Source: Triticum aestivum
Taxonomy: Eukaryota; Streptophyta; Magnoliopsida; Poales; Poaceae
Length of the DNA stretch: 64,000 nt
Assembly: GCF_018294505.1 (NCBI RefSeq)
Contig: NC_057800.1
Coordinates: 171,549,703-171,613,702 of the forward strand
Direction: 5' to 3'
The notes beneath the pieces are model-generated. The model did not search any database. It was not told the DNA's origin and saw only the letters and a list, made by a program, of their open reading frames with translations. Positions 35,725 through 47,202 of this stretch are shown here, in pieces; the first letter of the stretch is position 1, and every line of letters starts with the position of its first letter. A program made the translations under genes and the position numbers.

Positions 35725-36389
35725 AGCATCCCCAAGCTTAATTCCTGCTCGTCCTCGAGTAGGTAAATGATAAAAAGGAATTTTTGATGTGGAATGCTTT
35801 CTAACATATTTCTCAATGTATTTTTTCTTTATTGTGGCATGAATGTTCAGATCCGAAAGATTCAAGATAAAAGTTTAATATTGAGATAAAAATAATAATA
35901 CTTCAAGTATACTAACTAAGCAATCATGTCTTCTCAAAATAACATGGCCAAAGAAAGTTATCCCTACAAAATCATATAGTCTGGATATGCTCTATCTTCA
36001 CCACACAAAATATTTAAATCATGCACAACCCCGATGACAAGCCAAGTAATTGTTCATACTTTCGATGTTCTCAAACTTTTTCAATCTTCAACCAATATAT
36101 GAGCATGAGCCATGGATATAAAACTATATATGTGGAATAGAATGGTGGTTGTGGAGAAGACCAAAAAAGGAGAAGATAGTCTCACGTAAACTAGGCGTAT
36201 CAACGGGCTATGGAGATGCCCATCAATATATATCAATGTGAGTGAGTAGGGATTGCCATGCAACGGATGCACTAGAGCTATAAGTATATGAAAGCTCAAA
36301 AAAAAGAAACTAAGTGGGTGTGCATCCAACTTGCTTGCTCATGAAGACCTAGGGCAATTTGAGGAAGCCCATCATTGGAATATACAAGC
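35725..36389 (-). other. E6 polypurine tract and distal 3' noncoding region
   Basis: The tract (aagcttggggatgct on the minus strand, 35725-35739) is followed by sequence homologous to the end of the E5 noncoding region. No gene. E7 begins at 36390 after CAAGC. Confidence 0.8.
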
Positions 36390-38010
36390 TGATGTCTACT
36401 ACATAACCTTCTTCTTGTAGATGTTGTTGGGCCTCCAAGTGCAGAGGTTTGTAGGACAGTAGAAAATTTCCCTCAAGTGGATGACCTAAGGTTTATCAAT
36501 CTGTAGGAGGCGTAGGATGAAGATGGTCTCTCTCAAGCAACCCTGCAACCAAATAACAAAGAGTCTCTTGTGTCCCCAACACACCTAATACAATGGTAAA
36601 TTGTATAGGTGCACTAGTTCGGGGAAGAGATGGTGAAACAAGTGGTATATGGATGGTAGATAAAGGTATTTGTAATCTGAAAATATAAAAATAGCAAGGT
36701 AACTAATGATAAAAGTGAGCGTAAACGGTATTGCAATGATAGTAAACAAGGCCTAGGGTTCATACTTTCACTAGTGCAAGTTCCCTCAACAATAATAACA
36801 TAATTGGATCATATAACTATCCCTCAACATGCAACAAAGTGTCTCTCCAAAGTCACTAATAGCGGAGAACAAACGAAGAGATTATGGTAGGGTACGAAAC
36901 CACCTCAAAGTTATTCTTTCCAATCAATCCGTTGGGCTATTCCTATAAGTGTCACAAACAGCCCTAGAGTTCATACTAGAATAACACCTTAAGACACACA
37001 TCAACCAAAACCCTAATGTCACCTAGATACAACAATGTCACCTCAAGTATCCGCGGGTATGATTATACGATATGCATCACACAATCTCAGATTCATCTAT
37101 TCAACCAACACATAGGACCTCAAAGAGTGCCCCAAAGTTCTACCGGAGAATCACGACGTAAACGTGTGCCAACCCCTATGCATAGGTTCATGGGCGGAAC
37201 CCGCAAGTTGATCACCAAAACGTACATCAAGTGAATCACGTGGTATCCCATTGTCACCACAGATACACGCGGCAAGACATACATCAAGTGTTCTCAAATC
37301 TTTAAAGACTCAATCCGATGAGATAACTCCAAAGGGGAAACTCAATTCATTACAAGAGAGAAGAGAGGGAGGAGAAACATAAGATCCAACTATAATAGAA
37401 AAGCTCGCGATACATCAAGATCGTGTCAAATCAAGAACATGAGAGAGAGAGAGATCAAACACATAGCTACTGATACATACCCTCAGCCCCGAGGGAGAAC
37501 TACTCCCTCCTCGTCACCGAGAGCACCGTGATGATGAAGATGGCCACCGGAGAGGGATTCCCCCTCTGGCAGGGTGCCGGAACGGGTCTAGATTGGATTT
37601 TGGTGGCTACGGAGGCTTCTGGCGGCGGAACTCCCAATCTATTGTGCTCTCGGATGTTTTTAGGGTATATGGAGATATATAGGTGGAAGAAGTACGTCAG
37701 GGGGGCACGAGGGGCCCACGACGGTGGAGGGCGCGCCTAGGGGGTGGGCGCGCCCCCCTACCTCGTGGCCTCCCTTACGTGCACTTAAAGTCTTCTGGGC
37801 TTCTTTCCTTCCAAAAATGAGTTCCGTTTGGTTTTCCTTTTCTTCGATATTCTAAAACAAGGTAAAAACAGAAAGTGGCACTGGGCTCTGGGTTAATAGG
37901 TTAGTCCCAAAAATGATATAAGAGTGTATAATAAAGCCCATAAACATCCAAAACAGTAGATAATATAGCATGGAGCAATCAAAAATTATAGATACATTGG
38001 AGACGTATCA
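36390..38010 (-). repeat. E7 3' LTR (1621 bp)
   Basis: Plus-strand reading TGATGTCTACTACATAACC to GACGTATCA. It has a (GA)7 run at 37441-37454 where the 5' LTR has (GA)17. Hairpin arms cacgac/ctcgtg at 37717-37767, with a TATA-like atatatagg near 37673-37682. Confidence 0.88.
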
Positions 38011-38025
38011 GCATCCCCAAGCTTA
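38011..38025 (-). other. E7 polypurine tract
   Basis: On the minus strand ttaagcttggggatgc directly before the LTR start TGATACGTC, as in E5 and E6. Confidence 0.83.
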
Positions 38026-41000
38026 ATTCCTGCTCGTCCTCGAGTAGGTAAATGATGAAAACAGAATTTTTGATGCGGAGTGCTACTTGGCATAATTTCA
38101 ATGTAATTCTTCTTAATTGTGGCATGAATATTCAGATCCGAAAGATTCAAGACAAAAGTTCATATTGACATAAAAATGATTATACTTCAAGCATACTAAC
38201 TAAGCAATTCTCAAAATAACATGGCCAAAGAAAGTTCATCCCTACAAAATCATATAGTTTAGTCATGCTCCATTTTCGTCACACAAGAATTCTCTCATCA
38301 TGCACAACCCCGATGACAAGCCAATCAATTGTCTCATACTTTAGTAATCTCAAACCTATAAACTTTCACGCAATATATGAGCACGAGCCATGGATATAGC
38401 ACTACGGGTGGAATAGAATATGATGATGGGGGTTATGTGGAGAAGACAAAAAAGGAGAAAGTCTCACATCAACGAGGCTAATCAATGGGCTATGGAGATG
38501 CCCATCGATTGATGTTAATGCAAGGAGTAGGGATTGCCATGCAACGGATGCACTAGAGCTATAAATATATGAAAGCTCAACAAAAGAAATTAAGTGGGTG
38601 TGCATCCAACTTGCTTGCTCACGAAGACCTAGGGCATTTGAGGAGGCCCATTGTTGGAATATACAAGCCAAGTTCTATAGTGAAAAATTCCCACTAGTAT
38701 ATGAAAGTGAAAAAACAAGAGACTCTCTATCATGAAGATTATGGTGCTACTTTGAAGCACAAGTGTGGCAAAGGATAGTAGCATTGTCCCTTCTCTCTTT
38801 TTTCTCATTTTCATTTTTTTATTTTTTTGGGCCTTCTCTTTTTTATGGCCTTTCTCTTTTTATGGCCTTTATCTTTTTTTATTCCTCACTTGGGACAATG
38901 CTCTACAAAAGGATGATCATCACACTTCTATTTATTTACAACTCAATGATTACAACTCGATACTAGAACAAAGTATGACTCTATATGAAGGCCTCCGGCG
39001 GTGTACCGGGATGTGCAATGACTCATGAGTGACATGTATGAAAGAATTATGAACGGTGGCTTTGCCACAAATACGATGTCAACTACATGATCATGCAAAG
39101 CAATATGACAATGATGAATGTGTCATGATAAACGGAATGGTGGAAAGTTGCATGGCAATATATCTCGGAATGGCTATGGAAATGCCATAATAGGTAGGTA
39201 TGGTGGCTGTTTTGAGGAAGATATAAGGAGGTTTATGTGTGATAAAGCGTATCATATCATGGGGTTTGGATGCACCGGCGAAGTTTGCACCAACTCTCAA
39301 TGTGAGAAAGGGTAATGCACAGTACCAAAGAGGCTAGCAAGGATGGAAGGGTGAGAGTGCGTATAATCCATGGACTCAACATTAGTCATAAAGAACTCAC
39401 ATACTTATTGCAAAAATCTACAAGTCATCAAAAACCTCGGCACTACGCGCATGCTCCTAGGGGGATAGATTGGTAGGAAAAGACCATCGCTCGTCCCCGA
39501 CCGCCACTCATAAGGAAGATAATCAAATAACACCTCATGTTTCAAATTTGTTACACAACGTTTACCATACGTGCATGCTACGGGACTTGCAAACTTCAAC
39601 ACAAGTATTCCTCAAATTCACAACTACCCAACTAGCACGACTTTGATATTATTACCTCCATATCTCAAAACAATCATCAAGCATCAAACTTCTCTTAGTA
39701 TTCAACACACTCATAAGAAAGTTTTTACTATTCTTGGATGCCTAGCATATTAGGATTATTTAAGCAAATTACCATGCTATTTAAGACTCTCAAAATAATC
39801 TAAGTGAAGCATGAGAGTTCATCTATTTCTACAAAATAAAACCACCACCGTGCTCTAAAAAGGTATAAGTGAAGCACTAGAGCAAATGACAAACTACTCC
39901 AACAGATATAAGTGAAGATCAATGAGTAGTCGAACAATTATGAAACTATGTGAAGACTCTCTCTCATTTAATAATTTCAGATCTTGATAATTTATTCGAA
40001 CAGCAAGCAAAGAAAAATAAAAATGACATCTAAGAATAGCAAACATCATGTGAAGAAGCAAAAAACTTAGGATCAACCGATACTAACCGATAGTTGTTGA
40101 AGAAGAAAGGTGGGATGGAAACCGGGGCATACCCAAGCTTAGACGCTTGAGACTTCTTGAAATATTATCTTGGGATGCCTTGGGCATCCCCAAGCTTTGA
40201 GCTTTTGTGTCTCCTTAATTCCTCTCATATCACAGTCTCCCTAAATCTCAAAAGCTTCATCCACACAAAACTCAACAAGAACTCGTGAGATAAGTTGGTA
40301 TAACACATTGCAAAAACCTTATCATACTCTACTGTAGCAAATCACTAAAATTATTATTCAACATTTAATACTAAATGCCTCTGCATATTTAATAGTCCTA
40401 TCCTAAAGTAGAATCATTAAAGAAGCAAACATATGTAGACAATGCAAACATAACAGCAATCTGCCTAAACAGGACAGTATGTAAAGAATGCAGCAACATC
40501 CATACTTCCCTAGCTCCAAAAATTATGAAAGAAAGTTACCACTGTAGTAAATTTACCAAATCTTAATATGCAAAAGGTTTGAACATTATATCACATTCTG
40601 ACTTTTCTAGGGAATTATTGCAACAGCGGTAAACTTTCTGTTTTCAAACAGCAACATGTGGACCACTAAAATAGGCATAGTAAAGGCTATCAATGCCACT
40701 TTTATTGAAATAAAAGATTCAAAACATTGTTCTAAGTAACAGAAAGCAAATCCTAACAAAATAAATTGACGCTCCAAGCAAAACACATATCATGTGGTAA
40801 AAAAATATAGCTCCAAGTAAAGTTACCGATGAACGAAGACGAAAGAGGGGATGCCTTCCGGGGCATCCCCAAGCTTAGGCTCTTGGCTATCCTTGAATAT
40901 TACCTTGGAGTGCCTCAGGAATCCCCAAGCTTAGGCTCTTGCCACTCCTTATTCCATAGTCCATCGAATCCTTACCCAAAACTTGAAAACTTCACAACAC

Positions 41001-41528
41001 AAAACTTAACAGAAAACTCGTAAGCTCCGTTAGTATAAGAAAATAAATCACCACTTCAAGGTACTGTAATGAACTCATTATTTATTTATATTGGTGTTAA
41101 AACTACTGTATTCCAACTTCTCTATGGTTTATAAACTATTTTACTAGCCATAGATTCATCAAAATAAGTAAACAACACATGAAAAACAGAATCTGTCAAA
41201 AACAGAACAGTCTGTAGTAATCTGAATCAAACATATACTTCTGGAACTCATAAAATTATCAAATAAATTGATGGACGTGAGGAATTTATCTATTAATCAT
41301 CTTCAAAAATAATTAACTAAATATCACTCTCCGATAAAAAATGGCAGCAATTCTCGTGAGCGCTAAAGTTTCTGTTTTTTACAGCATGATCGCAAAGACT
41401 TTCCCCAAGTCTTCCCAAAGGTTCTACTTGGCACAAACACTAATTAAAAGCATAAAACCACATATAAACAGAGAATATATGAATTATTTATTACTAAACA
41501 GGAACAAAAATCAAGGAACTAAAATAAA
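38026..41528 (-). other. E7 3' noncoding region, homologous to E5 and E6
   Basis: 3.5 kb without a gene. Going right to left it has the same parts as E5: conserved post-stop block, polypurine-like copies (40919-40935, 40863-40879, 40184-40200 and a weaker one at 40127-40140), three 20-bp repeats (about 39797-39925) and a pyrimidine-rich stretch (38790-38885). It is longer than in E5, with an extra segment carrying two of the polypurine-like copies. Confidence 0.75.
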
Positions 41529-41579
41529 ATTGGGTTGCCTCCCAACAAGCGCTATCGTTTAACGCCCCTAGCTAGGCAT
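41529..41579 (-). repeat. Post-stop conserved block, E7 copy
   Basis: Nearly identical to the E5 and E6 blocks. Here the stop codon of the 573-codon frame (41568-41570) is inside the CCTAGCTAGG palindrome, so the frame was joined right at this block. Confidence 0.85.
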
Positions 41580-43289
41580 GATGATTTCAATGATGCTCAC
41601 ATAAAGGATAAGAATTGAAACATAAAGAGCACATTTAATTCTAACCCTCTTCCTATGCATAGGGATTTTATGAGCAAACAACTTATGGGAACAATAATCA
41701 ACTAGCATAGGAAGGCAAAACAAGCATAACTTCAAAGTTTTAAGCACATAGAGAGGAAACTTGATATTATTGCAATTCCTACAAGCATATGTTCCTCCCT
41801 CATAATAATTTTCAGTAGCATCATGAATTAATTCAACAATATAACCAGCACCTAAAGAATACTTTTCATGATCTACAAGCATAGAAATTTTATTACTCTC
41901 CACATAAGCAAATTTCTTCTCAATCGGAATAGTGGGAGTATCATAAGAGACTTGAATACTATAAATTGTTTCCACATTAAAAGAGTAATGTTCAGAAAAA
42001 GGGTAATCATAATCATGAAAAGTTTTATAAATATAATCATCACTAATTTTTATAGCATATGTATCATCACAATAATTATCATAACTAGGAGGCATGCTAT
42101 CATCATTATAAATTTGCATATAAAAACATGGGAGACTAAAAATATCATCTTCATTAAGCGTAGCATCCCCAAGCTTGGGACAAACATTAATTGCAACAAA
42201 TATATTCTCAAAAACGTCATCTTCATCAAACATAGCATCCCCAAGCTTGGGCCTTTTCATATCATAGACATAATCACTCTCATCATTAATAGTATGGATA
42301 GCACCAATAGTATAGCAATTATCATATTCTTCTAAGAAAGTGCCAAAAAGATTTTCAAGATCATAAGAAGTATCATTATCTTCCACAATTATATTTTCAT
42401 GAGGCACAATAATAATAGGAGCAACATTATTTGGGAGAGATATCTTTTTACCTCTCTTCCTTCTTCTTTTCTTCTTCTTCACCACATCATGTGTGGGTTC
42501 AATCCTCTTTTTGGAGCTCCTTATTAATGAGATTGGTTGAATAGGAGGCTCCTCCTTGTTACCTGATTCATCATAAGAAATAATAGGAGGATATTGGGAA
42601 GTCTCTTCCCTTTCATTAGTATTCTCTTCATCTTCTATTTGTTTTCTTTTCTTTATGTAGTTGGCAATATAAGGATTTTCAATACAATTCACCGCACAAT
42701 ACATATAAATTTCCTCTAGATCAAATCCAAGAAGTTTATAACGGGCAAATTCTGGAAGATAATTATTTATACGTTTCATTTCTTCGTAACCCATAAGCAA
42801 ACTAAGTTCATTATGATGTGCAAGGGAAATCAAGTCATCACAATTTTTGGACACGATACGATCATGAAACAATTTCCATTGGGTACTGAAATGATCATAT
42901 TCATTGCAAAGCTCACAAGTATGGCCAAGATAATTTGAATTTTCATCACATTCATCTAGCCTTTCTTGCAACAATTTAGTATCTAAGTACTTATGCTTCT
43001 TGCAATATTTATCTTCCCTTTTTGGTGTGTACTTACAAACCCAATACACTCCACAAAAATCGACATGTTTATAGGAGACATTTTCATCATAACTAGTGCA
43101 ATCATCATTAGTATCATGGATATTCAAAGAATTCGTACTAACAACATTGCAATCATGCTCATCATTCAAATATTTAGTGCCAAACATTTTATAGATTTCT
43201 TCTTCTAGCACTTGAGCACAATTATCCTTTCCATCATACTCACGAAAAATATTAAAAAGGTGAAGCATATGAGACAAACTCAATTCCAT
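41568..43289 (-). CDS. E7 unknown 573-residue protein
   Basis: An uninterrupted frame starting 97 bases after the primer site, in the place of gag. I do not recognise the family. Visible parts: Cys/His-rich segment at residues 79-130 (CGVYWVCKY, YCKKHKYL, CELCNEYDH) that could bind metal; Glu-rich stretch 217-230; strong basic run 271-282 (KKKKRRRKRGKK), a likely nuclear signal; and two PKLGDA motifs at 347-352 and 371-376, each followed by an acidic stretch (DEDD, NEDD). Next come a Tyr/Asp-rich region 400-450, another Cys pair (CRNC, 503-506) and two hydrophobic segments at 511-530 and 553-570 that could span a membrane. It could be a diverged structural protein or an accessory factor. The lack of stops, against three in the E5 and two in the E6 gag, suggests selection or youth. 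Confidence 0.7.
   Translation of the reverse strand: MELSLSHMLHLFNIFREYDGKDNCAQVLEEEIYKMFGTKYLNDEHDCNVVSTNSLNIHDTNDDCTSYDENVSYKHVDFCGVYWVCKYTPKREDKYCKKHKYLDTKLLQERLDECDENSNYLGHTCELCNEYDHFSTQWKLFHDRIVSKNCDDLISLAHHNELSLLMGYEEMKRINNYLPEFARYKLLGFDLEEIYMYCAVNCIENPYIANYIKKRKQIEDEENTNEREETSQYPPIISYDESGNKEEPPIQPISLIRSSKKRIEPTHDVVKKKKRRRKRGKKISLPNNVAPIIIVPHENIIVEDNDTSYDLENLFGTFLEEYDNCYTIGAIHTINDESDYVYDMKRPKLGDAMFDEDDVFENIFVAINVCPKLGDATLNEDDIFSLPCFYMQIYNDDSMPPSYDNYCDDTYAIKISDDYIYKTFHDYDYPFSEHYSFNVETIYSIQVSYDTPTIPIEKKFAYVESNKISMLVDHEKYSLGAGYIVELIHDATENYYEGGTYACRNCNNIKFPLYVLKTLKLCLFCLPMLVDYCSHKLFAHKIPMHRKRVRIKCALYVSILILYVSIIEIIMPS
42163..42251 (-). repeat. Polypurine-like copies inside the E7 gene
   Basis: gcatccccaagcttggga at 42163-42180 and gcatccccaagcttggg at 42235-42251 are the inverse of the E7 polypurine tract. 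On the coding strand they encode the two PKLGDA motifs. Confidence 0.85.
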
Positions 43290-43385
43290 TTTTTATAGTT
43301 TTCTTTTATAAACTAAACTAGTGATAAAACAAGAAACTAAAAGACTCGATTGCAAGATCTAAAGATATACCTTCAAGCACTCACC

Positions 43386-43403
43386 TCCCTGGCAACGGCA
43401 CCA
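43386..43403 (-). other. E7 primer binding site, tRNA-Asp type
   Basis: On the minus strand TGGTGCCGTTGCCAGGGA, 10 bases from the LTR, two changes from the Athila-type tRNA-Asp site. Confidence 0.8.
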
Positions 43404-43413
43404 GAAAAGAGCT

Positions 43414-44461
43414 TGATGTCTACTACACAACCTTCTTCTTGTAGACGTTGTTGGGCCTCCAAGTGCAGAGGTTTGTAGGACAGTAGCAAATTTCCCTCAA
43501 GTGGATGACCTAAGGTTTATCAATCCGTAGGAGGCATAGGATGAAGATGGTCTCTCTCAAGCAACCCTGCAACCAAATAACAAAGAGTCTCTTGTGTCCC
43601 CAACACACCCAATACAATGGTAAATTGTATAGGTGCACTAGTTCAGCGAAGAGATGGTGACACAAGTGGTATATGGATGGTAGATAAAGGTATTTGTAAT
43701 CTGAAAATATAAAAACAGCAAGGTAACTAATTATAAAAGTGAGCGTAAATGGTATTGCAATGATAGTAAACAAGGCCTAGGGTTCATACTTTCACTAGTG
43801 CAAGTTCCCTCAACAATAATAACATAATTGGATCATATAACTATCCCTCAACATGCAACAAAGAGTCACTCCAAAGTCACTAATAGCGGAGAACAAATGA
43901 AGAGATTATGGTAGGGTACGAAACCACCTCAAAGTTATTCTTTCCAATCAATCCGTTGGGCTATTCCTATAAGTGTCACAAACAGCTCTAGAGTTCGTAC
44001 TAGAATAACACCTTAAGACACACATCAACCAAAACCCTAATGTCACCTAGATACTCCAATGTCACCTCAAGTATCCGCGGGTATGATTATACAATATGCA
44101 TCACACAATCTCAGATTCATCTATTCAACCAACACATAGGACCTCAAAGAGTGCCCCAAAGTTCTACCGGAGAATCACGACGAAAACGTGTGCCAACCCC
44201 TATGCATAGGTTCATGGGCGGAACCCGCAAGTTGATCACCAAAACGTACATCAAGTGAATCACGTGGTATCCCATTGTCACCACAGATACACACGGCAAG
44301 ACATACATCAAGTGTTCTCAAATCTTTAAAGACTCAATCAGATGAGATAACTCCAAAGGGGAAACTCAATTCATTACAAGAGAGAAGAGGGGGAGGAGAA
44401 ACATAAGATCCAACTATAATAGCAAAGCTCGCGATACATCAAGATCGTATCAAATCAAGAA

Positions 44462-44500
<39 letters not shown>

Positions 44501-45090
44501 AAACACATAGCTATTGATACATACCCTCAGCCCCGAGGGAGAAGTACTACCTCCTCGTCATGGAGAGCACTGGGATGATGAAGATGGCCACCGAAGAGGG
44601 ATTCCCCCTCCGGTAGGATGCTAGAACGGGTCTAGATTGGCTTTTGGTGGCTATGGAGGCTTCTGGCGGCGGAACTCCTGATCTATTGTACTCTCGGATG
44701 TTTTTAGGGTATATGGAGATATATAGGCGGAAGAAGTAAATCAGGGGGCACGAGGGGCCCACGAGGGTGGAGGGCGCGCCCAGGGAGGTGGGCGCGCCCC
44801 CTACCTCATGGCCTCCTCGAAGCTTCCCTTACGCGCACTTCAAGTCTTCTGGGCTTCTTTCCTTCCAAAAATGAGTTCCGTGAAGTTTCAGGTCAATTGG
44901 ACTCCGTTTGGTTTTCCTTTTCTGCGATATTCTAAAACAAGGTAAAAACAGGAACTGGCAATGGGCTCTGGGTTAATAGGTTAGTCCCAAAAATGATATA
45001 AAAGTGTATAATAAAGCCTATAAACATCCAAAACAGTAGATAATATAGCATGGAGCAATCAAAAATTATAGATACATTGGAGACGTATCA
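43414..45090 (-). repeat. E7 5' LTR (1677 bp)
   Basis: It is the partner of 36390-38010. It carries (GA)17 at 44465-44498 and about 30 bp near 44880-44910 (gaagtttcaggtcaattgg) absent from the other LTR. Hairpin arms cacgag/ctcatg at 44760-44810. Confidence 0.88.
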
Positions 45091-47135
45091 CAAGCCAAGT
45101 TCTATAATGTAAAATTCCCACTAGTATATAAAAGTGATAACATAGGAGACTCTCTATCATGAAGATCATGGTGCTACTTTGAAGCACAAGTGTGGAAAAA
45201 GGATAGTGGCATTGTCCCTTCTCTCTTTTTCTCTCATTTTTTTGGGCCTTCTCCTTTTTTATGGACTTTCTCTCTTTTTTCGTCGGAGTCTCATTCCGAC
45301 TTGTGGGGGAATCATAGTCTCCATCATCCTTTCCTCACTTGGGAGAATTCTCTAATAATGATGACCATCATACTTTATTTACTTACAACTCGATACTTAG
45401 AACAAAATATGACTCTATGTGAATGCCTCCGGTGGTGTACCGGGATATGCAATGAATCAAGAGTGACATGTATGAAAGAATTATGAACGGTGGCTTTGCC
45501 ACAAATACGATGTCAACTACATGATCATGCAAAGCAATTATGACAATGATGAAGCGTGTCATAGTAAACGAAACAATGGTAAGTTGCATGGCAATATATC
45601 TCGGAATGGCTATGGAAATGCCATGATAGGTATGTATGGTGGCTGTTTTGAGGAAGGTATATGGTGGGTGTATGATACCGGCGAAAAGTGCGCGGTATTA
45701 GAGAGGCTAGCAATGGTGGAAGGATGAGAGTGCATATAATCCATGGACTCAACATTAGTCATAAAGAACACATATACTTGTTGCAAAAATCTACAAGTTA
45801 TCGAAACAAAGTATTATGCGGATGCCCCTAGGGGGATAGATTGGTAGGAAAAGACCATCGCTCGTCCCCGACCGCCACTCATAAGGAAGACAAACAATAA
45901 ATAAATCATGCTCTGACTTCATCACATAACGGTTCACCATACATACATGCTATGAGAATCACAAACTTCAACACAAGTATTTCTCAAGTTCACAACTACT
46001 CAACTAGCATGACTCTAATATCACCATCTCCATATCTCAAAACAATTATCAAGTATCAAACTTCTCACAGTATTCAATGCACTTCTATAAAAGTTTTTAT
46101 ATTATTCCTAAAAGCAAATTTCCATGTTGTTCTAAAGGACTCTCAAAATAATATAAGTGAATCATGAGAGATCAATTATTTCTATAAAATAAAACCATTG
46201 TCGTGCTCTAAAAGATATAAGTGAAGCACTAGAGCAAAGACTATATAGCTCAAAAGATATAAGTGAAGCACATAGAGTATTCTAATAAATTCCAAATCAT
46301 GTGTATCTCTCTCAAAATGTGTGTACAGAAAGGATGATTGTGGTAAACTAAAAAGCAAAGACCCAAATCATAAAATATTCTCCAAGCAAAACACATATCA
46401 TGTGGTGAATAAAAATATAGCTCCAAGTAAAGTTACCGATGGACGAAGACGGAAGAGGGGATGCCTTCCGGGGCATCCCCAAGCTTTGGATTTTTGGTGT
46501 CCTTATATGACCTTGGGGTGCCATGGGCATCCCCAAGATTAGGATCTTGCCACTCCTTGTTCCATAATCCATCAAATCTTTACCCAAAACTTGAAAACTT
46601 CACAACACAAAACTCAACAGAAAATCTCATGAGCACCGTTAGCGAAAGAAAACAAAACACCACTTCAAGGTACTGTACTGAACTCATTCTTTATTTATAT
46701 TGGTGTTAAACCTACTTTATTACAACTTCTCTATGGTTTATAAACTCTTTTACTAGCCATAGATTCATCAAAATAAGCAAACAACACACGAAAAACAGAA
46801 TCTGTCAAAAACAGAACATTCTGTAGTAATCTGTAACTAACGCAAACTTCTGGAACCCCAAAAATTCTAAAATAAACTTCTGGACGTGAGGAATTTATCT
46901 ATTAATCATCTGCAAAAATAATTAACTAAATATCACTCTCCAAATAAAAATGGCAGCAATTCTCGTGAGCGCTAAAGTTTCTGTTTTTTACAACAAGATC
47001 AAAAGGACTTTCCCCAAGTCTTCCCAACGGTTCTACTTGGCACAAACACTAATTAAACACAAAAACACAACCAAAACAGAGGCTAGATAAATTATTATTA
47101 CCAAACAGGAGCAAAAATCAAGGAATAAAAATAAA
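45091..47135 (-). other. E6 proximal 3' noncoding region
   Basis: It continues E6 after E7. No gene. It contains polypurine-like copies at 46473-46486 and 46527-46540 and the three 20-bp repeats (46150-46280), co-linear with E5. Confidence 0.78.
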
Positions 47136-47186
47136 ATTGGGTTGCCTCCCAACAAGCGCTATCCTTTAACGCCCTTAGCTAGGCAT
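47136..47186 (-). repeat. Post-stop conserved block, E6 copy
   Basis: It lies 16 bases after the E6 gag-protease stop (47203-47205). It differs from E5 at only a few bases. Confidence 0.85.
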
Positions 47187-47202
47187 AAAAGCAAGGATAG
47201 AT

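Larger units (their letters stand above)
36390..45090 (-). mobile_element. E7: gypsy-like element with one novel frame, CAAGC duplication
   Basis: LTRs at 36390-38010 and 43414-45090 are flanked by CAAGC at 36385-36389 and 45091-45095. On the minus strand: tRNA-Asp-type primer site (43386-43403), a 573-codon frame (41568-43289), 3.5 kb of noncoding sequence homologous to E5 and E6, and a polypurine tract (38011-38025). It has no gag, protease, RT or integrase that I can recognise, so it must depend on other elements, most likely relatives of E5/E6. Confidence 0.88.
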
